Of a stretch of 5,845 nucleotides of DNA, positions 1 to 5,845 are shown one piece after another. The stretch is taken from NCBI GenBank assembly GCA_035652315.1, contig DASREA010000087.1, positions 1-5,845 on the forward strand, in the 5' to 3' direction. The stretch comes from CANKHA01 sp035652315 (GTDB lineage Bacteria > Pseudomonadota > Alphaproteobacteria > Rhizobiales > Xanthobacteraceae). The notes beneath the pieces were generated by a model, which was not told the origin of the DNA, ran no database searches, and worked only from the letters and a program-made list of their open reading frames with translations. A program made the position numbers and the translations under genes. The stretch's first letter is position 1. Every line of letters begins with the position of its first letter.

Positions 1-608
1 TCCATATAGGCGCGCGCGTTCTCCTTGAAATGCACGGAGTCGATGAACAGCGCCTGCACCGATTCCGCGGTGACGACGAGCCCATGCGCGCGCATGAGGG
101 CCGCATGATGCGGGCCGAGCGTCTTCGCCAGCGCGACGCCCTGCTCCTTCAGCTTGATATGGCTCGGATCGGGATGGGTGGGGATGCCGCTCTTCCAGCG
201 CGTGGCGCGGGCGCGCATCGGCAGGATGGTGTCGACGCCCTCCATCATGGTGAAGGCGATGGCGAGCTCCATATGCGCGTGCAACACCGCCTGCACGTCC
301 GGGCGCGTTTTGAGGATTTCGATATGGATCGGCAATTCGCTCGGCGGCTGGCCGTCGCCTTCGATCACCTTGCCGTCATAGTCGCACACCAGCATTGAGC
401 CGGCGGTGACTTCGGCGCGCGAGGTGGAGCCGATCTGGATCAAGAAGGCGTCGTCACGTCCCGGCATGCGCGCGGCGATGTGGCCGCTGTAATCGAGGAT
501 ATCTTCCATCACCAGCAGGCGGGTGGCCGCGGCGATTTCGAGCTTGAGCTGTTCGGCCGGGGAAGCGTTCGCGGGCTGGGCCATTTTCGGCAGTTCGGTC
601 ACGGACAC
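1..608 (-). CDS. Class II aldolase/adducin family protein (partial, C-terminus beyond left edge)
   Basis: The reading frame is open from a GTG at 608 to the left edge, giving 202 codons of a family that is usually about 230-260 residues, so only the C-terminal end is missing. The class II aldolase fold is recognisable. There is an N-terminal helix, then YSGHIAARMP (residues 40-49, the S-G-N/H phosphate-binding type loop), then GQPPSELPIH (86-95) with Glu91 at the position of the catalytic acid/base, then LHAH (109-112) with His110 and His112 as metal ligands, and RAHG (173-176) with His175 as the third histidine. By family, such proteins are cytoplasmic Zn-dependent aldolases, epimerases or decarboxylase-like lyases; the substrate is not predictable here. 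Start choice: AGGAG lies 9 nt before GTG 608, an in-frame TAG lies just upstream, and alternative starts are GTG 602 and ATG 584. It follows the META-domain gene on the same strand. Confidence 0.9.
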   Translation of the reverse strand, partial: MSVTELPKMAQPANASPAEQLKLEIAAATRLLVMEDILDYSGHIAARMPGRDDAFLIQIGSTSRAEVTAGSMLVCDYDGKVIEGDGQPPSELPIHIEILKTRPDVQAVLHAHMELAIAFTMMEGVDTILPMRARATRWKSGIPTHPDPSHIKLKEQGVALAKTLGPHHAALMRAHGLVVTAESVQALFIDSVHFKENARAYM

Positions 609-617
609 GGATGGCGT

Positions 618-622
618 CTCCT
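618..622 (-). promoter_or_regulatory. Shine-Dalgarno of the class II aldolase gene
   Basis: AGGAG on the minus strand, 9 nt before GTG 608 and 15 nt before GTG 602. It favours the GTG at 608 over the internal ATG at 584, which has no comparable site. Its AGG also forms part of a possible CATAGG/CCTATG pairing with 645-650. Confidence 0.65.
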
Positions 623-633
623 ATGTTTGGATC

Positions 634-655
634 TTCGTCCATAGCATAGGACGAA
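634..655 (-). other. Intergenic hairpin ahead of the aldolase gene
   Basis: A perfect 7-bp inverted repeat, TTCGTCC (634-640) and GGACGAA (649-655), surrounds an 8-nt loop in the 67-bp gap between the META-domain gene and the aldolase gene. No T-run follows on either strand, so it is not a standard intrinsic terminator. It could be an mRNA stability or processing structure, or chance. Confidence 0.35.
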
Positions 656-675
656 AGCCGCCGCCGCCATGAAGA

Positions 676-1092
676 TCAGTTGGTCGCCTTGACGAAGCGC
701 AGCGTGCGCGGGCCGATGAGCACGATATTGTCGCCCTCGCGCCGCCAGGTGGTAACCTGGCTCAGCCAGGAGATCATTTCCTCGTCGCCGCGCGCCCGCT
801 CCGGCGGACAGGCGCGCTCGGTCTTCGGCCCCATCAGGATGGCAACGGTCTCCGCGACGACGACGATCTGCCCCTGCACGCTGTTGCACCACAGGTCGAT
901 GGTGACCGCGCCATTATTGCCGATCACCAGCATGGGCACCTGCTTGGAGCCGCGCATCGGCGGGGCGTCGAGCAGCAATTCCTCGTTGGCGGGAAAGCGG
1001 CTTTCCGCCGCCCGCGACCCCGGCGCCAGCGCCGCGACCAGGGCGATCAGCGCCGCGGCGCGCCGGACATTCGGCAACGGGCGATACGGCAT
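676..1092 (-). CDS. Exported META/HslJ-like domain protein
   Basis: A 138-residue protein with a clear Sec signal peptide: a basic start (NVRR, residues 8-11), a hydrophobic core at about 12-24, and a likely cut after SRA or RAA (about 28-29). No cysteine sits at the cleavage site, so it is not a lipoprotein. The mature part resembles the META domain (HslJ family). It has an acidic/hydrophobic start with MRGSKQVP (46-53), DLWCN (66-70) in place of the usual GCN, TERACPPER (91-99), then SQVTTWRREGD (111-121) and a closing LRF (131-133). Cys69 and Cys95 could form a disulfide in the periplasm. META proteins have no known enzyme activity and are linked to envelope stress or heat shock in some species. 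AGGAG lies 6 nt before the ATG (1099-1103). The aldolase gene follows after 67 bp, possibly in the same transcript. The family call is by motif pattern only. Confidence 0.8.
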   Translation of the reverse strand: MPYRPLPNVRRAAALIALVAALAPGSRAAESRFPANEELLLDAPPMRGSKQVPMLVIGNNGAVTIDLWCNSVQGQIVVVAETVAILMGPKTERACPPERARGDEEMISWLSQVTTWRREGDNIVLIGPRTLRFVKATN

Positions 1093-1359
1093 GCTGAACT
1101 CCTGGGAAGCGGCTGCAAGTGGCGGGCGGGCGCCTTTTTACGATCGCTCAGCCGCCGGCGCCATAGGCCAAAGCGCGGCTAACGTGTTATGCGCGATGAA
1201 ATTTTTCGCCCCCCGCCGGCGTCCCCGCGGAGGGGAATACGATGCCGAAATAAGGTGTTATGTTGCATCGTCGGGGACTGCCCCAGACCCCGGGCGGCGA
1301 AAAGCCAAAAAAGGGGCTTTGTGGCTGATTTCACGATCGACGTCATTGGGAGGAAAGAA
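1093..1359. promoter_or_regulatory. Divergent intergenic region
   Basis: A 267-bp non-coding stretch between two divergently transcribed genes, so promoters for both directions should lie here. No convincing sigma-70 -35/-10 pair was found. Visible elements are a direct repeat GTGTTATG (1184-1191 and 1255-1262, 71 bp apart), a short hairpin TCCCC/GGGGA (1222-1226/1232-1236), an AAAGCC/GGCTTT hairpin (1301-1306/1315-1320) that would lie in the plus-strand leader, and GGAAT-N17-TGTT (1234-1259), which resembles the EcfG general-stress promoter. The last 12 nt hold the Shine-Dalgarno GGAGG (1349-1353). Confidence 0.5.
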
Positions 1360-2004
1360 ATGAACCGCGCCTTATCGCGCCTTTTTTTCATCGGCACCGT
1401 CGCTTTCACCGCCATGGCTGCCGCGCCGGGCGCCGCCGCCACCATCATCGACGAATGGGGCAGCGCTAAAGCGGAAGCGGCGCCGGCTCTGAAGCCGGCC
1501 GCGCTCGATGCCAAGACGACCGCCGTGCTGGTGATGGACCTCGTGAACGGCGGCTGCAACGAGAAGCGGCGGCCGCGCTGTGTGGCTTCCATTCCCCTGA
1601 TCGCCAAATTCCTTGACCAGGCGCGGGCCAAGGGTGTCACCGTCATCAACACCGTCGCCGGCAAAAATACCGCCGCCGATATCCTGCCGCAGGTCGCGCC
1701 GAAGCAGGGCGAGCCCTTGCTCACCGGCACAGTCGCCAACAAATTCGTCCGCACCGATCTCGAGAAGATGCTGAAAGACAAGGGCATCAAGACCGTGGTC
1801 GTGATCGGCACCGCCGCGCATGGCGCCGTGCTCTATACCGGCAGCGAAGCCGCCTTCCTGAAATTCAGCGTCGTGGTGCCGGTTGATGGCGCCTCCTCGG
1901 AAAATCTGTTCGCCGAGCAGGCGGTGGCTTGGCTCTTCGCCAATGCGCCCGGCGTGGCCGCGCAGACGACGCTGACGCGCTTCGACATGATCACGTTCCA
2001 ATAG
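1360..2004 (+). CDS. Exported isochorismatase-fold (cysteine hydrolase family) protein lacking the catalytic Cys
   Basis: A 214-residue protein starting at an ATG with GGAGG 6 nt upstream. The frame stays open back to 1189, but that extension has no ribosome site and would hide the signal peptide. Residues 1-27 form a Sec signal (MNRALSR, a hydrophobic core, then a PGAAA-type cut). The rest follows the isochorismatase/cysteine hydrolase pattern: strand AVLVMDLVNG (55-64) with the conserved Asp60, helix and strand QARAKGVTVINTV (87-99), FVRTDLEKML (129-138), and VVVIGTAAHGAV (146-157). In active cysteine hydrolases the last motif carries the nucleophile as T-N/H-x-C-V; here that position is Ala156. 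The usual Lys of the triad is also not obvious around residues 122-124. The only cysteines, 66 and 74, could form a periplasmic disulfide. It is 46 bp upstream of the dienelactone hydrolase gene and probably co-transcribed with it. It may be a pseudoenzyme or use a Cys-independent mechanism, as some isochorismatases do. Confidence 0.88.
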   Translation: MNRALSRLFFIGTVAFTAMAAAPGAAATIIDEWGSAKAEAAPALKPAALDAKTTAVLVMDLVNGGCNEKRRPRCVASIPLIAKFLDQARAKGVTVINTVAGKNTAADILPQVAPKQGEPLLTGTVANKFVRTDLEKMLKDKGIKTVVVIGTAAHGAVLYTGSEAAFLKFSVVVPVDGASSENLFAEQAVAWLFANAPGVAAQTTLTRFDMITFQ

Positions 2005-2050
2005 GCGGGACAGCGGCGCACGGGCCGCACTGCTCTACAACGAGGCTGAC

Positions 2051-2905
2051 ATGGACCAACAGATCTTCGATCTCTATGACCGCTTCACCCACGGCTACAT
2101 CAACCGGCGCGACTTCCTCGACCGCTTGAGCGTCGTCGTGGGTTCCTCGGCGGCCGCCACGGCGACGCTGTCGCTTCTGCAGAACGACTATGCCAAGGCG
2201 GAAACGGTGCCGGCCAACGATCCGCGGCTCATTTCGGAAACCGTGAGCTATGACGGCCCGGGCGGAAAAATGTCCGGCTACTTGGTGCGCCTGAAGGACA
2301 AAGGCAAGCGGCCGGCGGTACTCGTCATCCATGAAAACCGCGGGCTCAATCCGCATATCGAGGACATCGCCCGGCGGCTGGCGCTGGCCGGCTATCTGGC
2401 GCTCGCCGTTGATCTGCTGTCACCGATGGGCGGCACGCCGAAGGACCAGGATCAGGGCCGCGACATGATCGCCAAGCTCAATCTCGACGAGACCGAAAAG
2501 AATGCGGCGGCGGGAGTGACCTTCCTCAAGAAGCATCCGGAGTCGACCGGCAAGGTCGGCGCCGTCGGCTTCTGCTGGGGCGGCGCAATGATGAACCGCC
2601 TCGCGGCAACGAGCCCGGACCTCGATGCCGCGGTGGTCTATTACGGCCGGCCGGTGCCGGCGGATCGGGTGGCGGCGATCAAGGCGCCGCTGCTGCTGCA
2701 TTATGCGGAAAACGACAACAGCGTGAATCCCGGCGTCCCGGCCTATGAGGAAGCGCTCAAAGCCAATCACAAGGTGTACGAGAAGTTCACCTATCCGGGC
2801 ACGCAGCACGCCTTCAACAACGACACCGGCAACCGCTACAATAAGGAACAGGCCACCATCGCCTGGGACCGCACGCTGGCCTTCTTCAAGAAATACTTGA
2901 GTTGA
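2051..2905 (+). CDS. Dienelactone hydrolase family protein (YghX-like), Tat-type export signal
   Basis: A 284-residue alpha/beta-hydrolase of the dienelactone hydrolase (carboxymethylenebutenolidase) family. The order and wording of motifs closely match my memory of Escherichia coli YghX. The N-terminus has a short leader, then NRRDFLDRLS (18-27), a twin-arginine-like motif, and a hydrophobic Ala/Val/Leu stretch at 28-43, which suggests Tat export or membrane anchoring. The hydrolase core shows VIHENRGLNPHIEDIARR (92-109) with Glu95 near the active site, GFCWGG (173-178) with nucleophile Cys175, AEND (219-222) with Asp222, and TQHAF (251-255) with His253, so the Cys-Asp-His triad is complete. 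Family members cleave lactone or ester bonds; the true substrate of YghX-type proteins is unclear. GAGG (2042-2045) lies 5 nt before the ATG. It is the second gene of the plus-strand unit and is followed by a strong terminator. Confidence 0.94.
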   Translation: MDQQIFDLYDRFTHGYINRRDFLDRLSVVVGSSAAATATLSLLQNDYAKAETVPANDPRLISETVSYDGPGGKMSGYLVRLKDKGKRPAVLVIHENRGLNPHIEDIARRLALAGYLALAVDLLSPMGGTPKDQDQGRDMIAKLNLDETEKNAAAGVTFLKKHPESTGKVGAVGFCWGGAMMNRLAATSPDLDAAVVYYGRPVPADRVAAIKAPLLLHYAENDNSVNPGVPAYEEALKANHKVYEKFTYPGTQHAFNNDTGNRYNKEQATIAWDRTLAFFKKYLS

Positions 2906-2920
2906 GCCGGCAAACCGATT

Positions 2921-2979
2921 GCGCGAGACAGCGCCCCGGGCGGAATGCCCGGGGTTTTTTATCGCGCGGCGTCTCGCGC
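2921..2979. repeat. Outer inverted repeat flanking the terminator
   Basis: GCGCGAGAC (2921-2929) and GTCTCGCGC (2971-2979) are perfect 9-bp inverted arms placed outside the terminator stem. The right arm lies within the last codons of the convergent amidase gene. RNA from either strand could fold into a nested two-stem structure. Confidence 0.7.
2934..2960 (+). terminator. Rho-independent terminator of the plus-strand unit
   Basis: A perfect 8-bp stem, CCCCGGGC (2934-2941) and GCCCGGGG (2947-2954), with loop GGAAT and six T residues (2955-2960), 28 bp after the hydrolase stop. Read on the minus strand the stem is preceded by As and has no T-run after it, so it should act in the plus direction only. 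Its T-run overlaps the amidase stop codon (2959-2961). Confidence 0.93.
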
Positions 2980-4296
2980 GAGCTGCTGCGTGAGCCAGCG
3001 CGCGGTGCGCAACAGCCGCGCATCGTCGTAGCGCGGACCGACGAGCTGCACGCCGAGTGGGAGGCCGCTCTCGCCGTGCAACAGCGGCAGGGTGATCGCC
3101 GGCATGCCGAGATAGGTCCAGGTGGTGCAGAACACGGGGTTGCCCGTGGATTGCAAACCCACCGGCGCCTCGCCGGGCGCCGCCGGCGTGAGGATCGCGT
3201 CGAATTCAAAAAAGACCTGCTCCATCGCCGTATTGATCTCGCCGATGCGCGCGGTGGCCTGTAGATAATCGGCGGCCGGCACTTTTCGCCCGCGCTCGAT
3301 CAGTTCGCGCAGCGGCGCGCTGAGCCGGCTCGCCGCCTGCTCATATTCGCGGCGCAGATTGTGCGCCATTTCCGCTTCCATAATGATGCGGTGCATGCCG
3401 ACGACATCCGCCAGCGCCAGGTTGATATCGAGGTCGCGCACCGTGCCGTCCAGCGCCTCGGCCAGTTCAGCCAAGGCTTCCCCGGTCACGGGCTCCGCTT
3501 GGTCCCAAACGGGGGTGCGCACAAAAGCGATGCGCGGCGGCATCGGCGGCTCGGAAGCCGCGACCGCGGACAGCGGCAGGTGCGCCCTGGGCAGCGTGTC
3601 GGGATCGCCTTCGTCATGGCCGATCATGCTTTCCACGAGCAGCGCCGCATCTTCGACTGAGCGGGCGAAAACGCCGACCTGATCGAGGGTGCGCGAAAGC
3701 AGAAGCGCACCGCTGCGTGGGATCAAACCATGCGTCGGCTTGAACCCGACGACGCCGCAGAAAGCCGCAGGGCGGATCACCGAACCATTGGTCTGCGAGC
3801 CGATGGCGCCGGGCACCATATAAGCGGCGACCGCGGCGGCGGAGCCGCTCGAGGAGCCGCCGGGCGTGCGCGCGGGGTCGTGCGGATTGCGCGTCTTGCC
3901 CGGGTCGAAATAGGCAAATTCGGTGGTCACGGTCTTGCCCATGATCACGGCGCCGGCCGCGCGCAGCCGGGCGACGGCCGCGGCGTCATTGCGCGGCAGA
4001 CGGCCAGCGCCAAGCGGCGAGCCGAATTCGGTCGGCATGTCGGCGGTATCGAAAATATCCTTGATGCCGAGCGGCACGCCGTGCAGCGGGCCGATGGGCT
4101 CGCCGCGCAGGCGTTGCGCGTCGGCGGCTTGTGCCTGAGCCAATGCGTGATCGCGATCGAGGAAGGCCCAGGCCTCGATGTTGCCGTCGACCTCGGCGAT
4201 GCGCTCAAGGCAATCGCCGACGAGCTCGGTCGAGCTGATGCGGCCGGCCGCGATGTCGGCCGCCGCCTGCGTCAGTGTCAAGGCAAACAGGTTCAT
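2959..4296 (-). CDS. Amidase-signature family hydrolase
   Basis: A 445-residue cytoplasmic enzyme with no signal peptide and a normal length for the amidase-signature family. These enzymes hydrolyse amide bonds through a Ser-cisSer-Lys triad. All parts are visible: GVPLGIKDIFDT (73-84) with Lys79, TPGGSSSGSAAAVA (144-157) with cis-Ser148, and SQTNGSVIRPAAFCG (167-181) with nucleophile Ser172, followed by GFKPTHG (184-190). The 24-residue spacing between the two serines matches fatty acid amide hydrolase. The C-terminal part (TPAAPGEAPVG, then a TYLGMPAITLPL stretch and GVQLVG) is also typical. The substrate is unknown; it is not clearly a GatA subunit, because no gatB or gatC is nearby. The ATG at 4296 is the first start in frame after a TGA at 4315-4317, which is the stop of the permease gene. 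It has no good Shine-Dalgarno, so translation may be coupled to the permease 18 bp upstream. Confidence 0.93.
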   Translation of the reverse strand: MNLFALTLTQAAADIAAGRISSTELVGDCLERIAEVDGNIEAWAFLDRDHALAQAQAADAQRLRGEPIGPLHGVPLGIKDIFDTADMPTEFGSPLGAGRLPRNDAAAVARLRAAGAVIMGKTVTTEFAYFDPGKTRNPHDPARTPGGSSSGSAAAVAAYMVPGAIGSQTNGSVIRPAAFCGVVGFKPTHGLIPRSGALLLSRTLDQVGVFARSVEDAALLVESMIGHDEGDPDTLPRAHLPLSAVAASEPPMPPRIAFVRTPVWDQAEPVTGEALAELAEALDGTVRDLDINLALADVVGMHRIIMEAEMAHNLRREYEQAASRLSAPLRELIERGRKVPAADYLQATARIGEINTAMEQVFFEFDAILTPAAPGEAPVGLQSTGNPVFCTTWTYLGMPAITLPLLHGESGLPLGVQLVGPRYDDARLLRTARWLTQQLARDAAR

Positions 4297-4314
4297 ACCG
4301 GCGAAGCTACGACA

Positions 4315-5845
4315 TCAGCCGCCATAGAGGTAGTTCGGCAGCCACAGGCTCATGCCGGGCCACAGATACATGATCACCATGCAGAGGATAACAATGAGCA
4401 TATAGGGCATCATGCCGGCGAAGATCTGATTGAGCGTGACGTGCGACGGCGCCACGCCTTTCAGATAGAAGGCCGACATCGCGACCGGCGGAGACAGGAA
4501 CGCCGCCTGGAGATTCACGAAGACAAGCGTGCCCCACAGAATCGGGTCGATATCGAAATGCTTCAGCAGCGGCAGGAAAATGGGCACGAAAATCACGATG
4601 ATCTCGGTCCATTCCAGCGGCCATCCCAGCAGGAAGATGATCGCCTGCGAGAGCAGCATGAACTGAATGGAGCTCATGTGCAGCGACAGCACCCATTCCT
4701 CGACCAGCGATTGGCCGCCGAGGATGGCAAAAACGGCGGAGAACAGCGCCGAGCCGACAAAGAGCCAACACACCATGGCGGTGGTTTTCGCGGTGAGGAA
4801 GACCGCTTCCTTGGTGCGTTTCCAGTTTAGCGTTTTTGCCTGGACCGCCAGGAGGAAGGCGCCGGCAGCGCCGACCCCCGCCGATTCCGTCGCCGTCGTG
4901 ATGCCGAAGAGAATGACGGCGAGCACCACGACCGTAAGAATGCCGAGCGGCATGACCGAGGAAGTGAGCAGCTTGAGCACCTGAAAGCGGTCAGCATCCA
5001 TTTTCCAGTAGTAGCGCGCGAGCATCGCCACGCCGACGACCACGCTGATCGCGTACCAGAGATAGAAGCCTTCCGGCGGGCCAGCCGCGGCCGGCGCCGC
5101 CGGGCCCTTGAGCAGCTCCGGAGAGCCGAGCTCCTGCACGCCCTTGAATACCTCTTCCGGTCCCACTTGCTGATGAATGACGACGTACCACCAGACCAGG
5201 TAGAGGGTGCCGGCGATGAGGAAAAACGGGACCAGCGCCGCGAAAAAGTTCTTGATCAGTAGCCAATAGCTGATGTTGCCTTCTTCGGTCTTGATGGCTT
5301 GGGCCCGCGACGGCGAAAGCAGCGCCGATGTCAGCGCCACCATGATATTGTTGGAATAGGCGGCGCAGAATCGCCGCGTCCATTCCGGCACCGGCACGCG
5401 GGTCTGCTCCTCGGGCAGCGGCGGCGCGATCTTCGGATTGATCAGCGCCCAGCCGATGATATAGGCGAGGTAGAGCGCCGCCAGGAAAAATCCCGGCAGC
5501 ATGGCTGAGGCATAGAGCTTCACCACCGATTGGCCGGCGACGGCCGCATAGACAATGATCATCACCGATGGCGGAATGAGGATCCCGAGCGTGCCGCCGG
5601 CGGTAATGACGCCGGAGGCGAGCTTCACGTCGTAGCCGGCGCGCAGCATTGGATTGAAGGCGATGACGCCCATCAGCACGACGACCGCGCCGACCAGGCC
5701 GCTGGCAATGCCCCAGAAGGTGCAGATGATCAGGGTGGCGACGGCGAGCGACGCCGGCACGCGGCGGAACGCAAGCTGCACGCTGTAGAACATCTTGTCG
5801 ACCAGCGCGCCGCGCTCCATCACGTAGCCCATCAGCACGAACAGC
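4315..5845 (-). CDS. TRAP transporter large permease subunit, DctM type (partial, N-terminus beyond right edge)
   Basis: The frame runs open through the right edge; 509 residues are visible. A GTG at 5838 is not the true start, because the codons before it (giving LFVLMGYVMERG) continue the family pattern, and about 80-110 residues should be missing. Numbering that GTG as 1, the DctM signatures are the scaffold GAVVVLMGVIAFNPML (50-65), GGTLGILIPPSV (81-92), GITTATESAGVGAAGAF (312-328), GWPLEWTEIIVIFVPIFLP (405-423) and AFLSPPVAMSAFYLKG (446-461), ending in a last membrane helix. TRAP large subunits form the Na+-coupled membrane channel that takes substrate from a periplasmic DctP-type binding protein; dctP and dctQ are expected upstream, outside the window. 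Unusually, about 140 residues (roughly 148-290) separate the two halves and add about two hydrophobic spans and a Pro/Ala-rich loop. The amidase gene follows 18 bp downstream, suggesting that the imported compound is an amide or is processed by it. Confidence 0.93.
   Translation of the reverse strand, partial: LFVLMGYVMERGALVDKMFYSVQLAFRRVPASLAVATLIICTFWGIASGLVGAVVVLMGVIAFNPMLRAGYDVKLASGVITAGGTLGILIPPSVMIIVYAAVAGQSVVKLYASAMLPGFFLAALYLAYIIGWALINPKIAPPLPEEQTRVPVPEWTRRFCAAYSNNIMVALTSALLSPSRAQAIKTEEGNISYWLLIKNFFAALVPFFLIAGTLYLVWWYVVIHQQVGPEEVFKGVQELGSPELLKGPAAPAAAGPPEGFYLWYAISVVVGVAMLARYYWKMDADRFQVLKLLTSSVMPLGILTVVVLAVILFGITTATESAGVGAAGAFLLAVQAKTLNWKRTKEAVFLTAKTTAMVCWLFVGSALFSAVFAILGGQSLVEEWVLSLHMSSIQFMLLSQAIIFLLGWPLEWTEIIVIFVPIFLPLLKHFDIDPILWGTLVFVNLQAAFLSPPVAMSAFYLKGVAPSHVTLNQIFAGMMPYMLIVILCMVIMYLWPGMSLWLPNYLYGG

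Noticed and set aside
454..642. A 62-codon minus-strand frame beginning at ATG 642
   Set aside because: It overlaps the aldolase gene in another frame; the aldolase frame carries all the family residues.
1222..1236. Hairpin TCCCC/GGGGA as a possible terminator or riboswitch
   Set aside because: Only 5 bp, with no T-run and no surrounding conserved riboswitch core; likely chance in GC-rich DNA.
1189..1359. N-terminal extension of the isochorismatase-fold gene to an ATG at 1189
   Set aside because: It adds 57 residues with no ribosome site and would bury the signal peptide; the GGAGG at 1349-1353 fixes the start at 1360.
680..1363. A 227-codon plus-strand frame opposite the META-domain gene and through the intergenic region
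   Set aside because: The translation has no family-like motifs and is rich in Ser, Arg and Ala; the minus-strand gene has a clear signal peptide and domain pattern.
1179..2001. Two minus-strand open frames (1179-1811 and 1372-2001) opposite the isochorismatase-fold gene
   Set aside because: No recognisable domain and no ribosome site; the plus strand has the signal peptide, Shine-Dalgarno and family motifs.
3730..4830. A 366-codon open frame on the plus strand across the amidase and permease genes
   Set aside because: It is antisense to two genes with full catalytic and transporter motifs; its translation is rich in His, Arg, Asp and Gly, typical of GC-rich shadow frames, and it spans a gene junction.

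Overview
The window comes from a high-GC genome and looks like an alphaproteobacterium, probably Rhizobiales/Bradyrhizobium-like. This is inferred from the GC-rich third codon positions, the many GTG/GCC/CGC codons, the protein styles (a META-domain exported protein, a Tat-exported dienelactone hydrolase, a long TRAP permease, an amidase-signature enzyme) and the Shine-Dalgarno-led starts. No RNA gene, CRISPR array, insertion sequence or phage gene is visible. It reads as ordinary metabolic and transport chromosome.

Layout. (1) Left arm, minus strand, 1-1092: a small exported META/HslJ-like protein (676-1092) followed, after 67 bp, by a class II aldolase/adducin-family protein (608 to beyond the left edge). 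The gap between them holds a 7-bp hairpin and an alternative pairing that touches the aldolase Shine-Dalgarno. (2) A 267-bp divergent intergenic region (1093-1359). (3) Plus strand, 1360-2905: a two-gene unit made of an exported isochorismatase-fold protein lacking the catalytic cysteine, and a Tat-type dienelactone hydrolase with an intact Cys-Asp-His triad. It closes with a strong intrinsic terminator at 2934-2960. (4) Right arm, minus strand, 2959-5845: a TRAP transporter large permease (DctM type, N-terminus beyond the right edge) followed 18 bp later by an amidase-signature hydrolase. This arm converges on the plus-strand unit, and the terminator T-run overlaps the amidase stop codon.

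How the genes may work together. The permease-amidase pair suggests uptake of a carboxylate or amide-bearing organic acid by a TRAP system and its hydrolysis inside the cell. The plus-strand pair would place two hydrolase-fold proteins in the periplasm. The class II aldolase may handle a hydroxy-acid or sugar-phosphate-like carbon compound. Substrates cannot be read from the sequence. I see no clearly undescribed system. The points most worth a second look are the isochorismatase-fold protein that appears to have lost its catalytic Cys (and perhaps Lys), the long membrane insertion in the TRAP permease, and the nested inverted repeats at the convergent gene junction.
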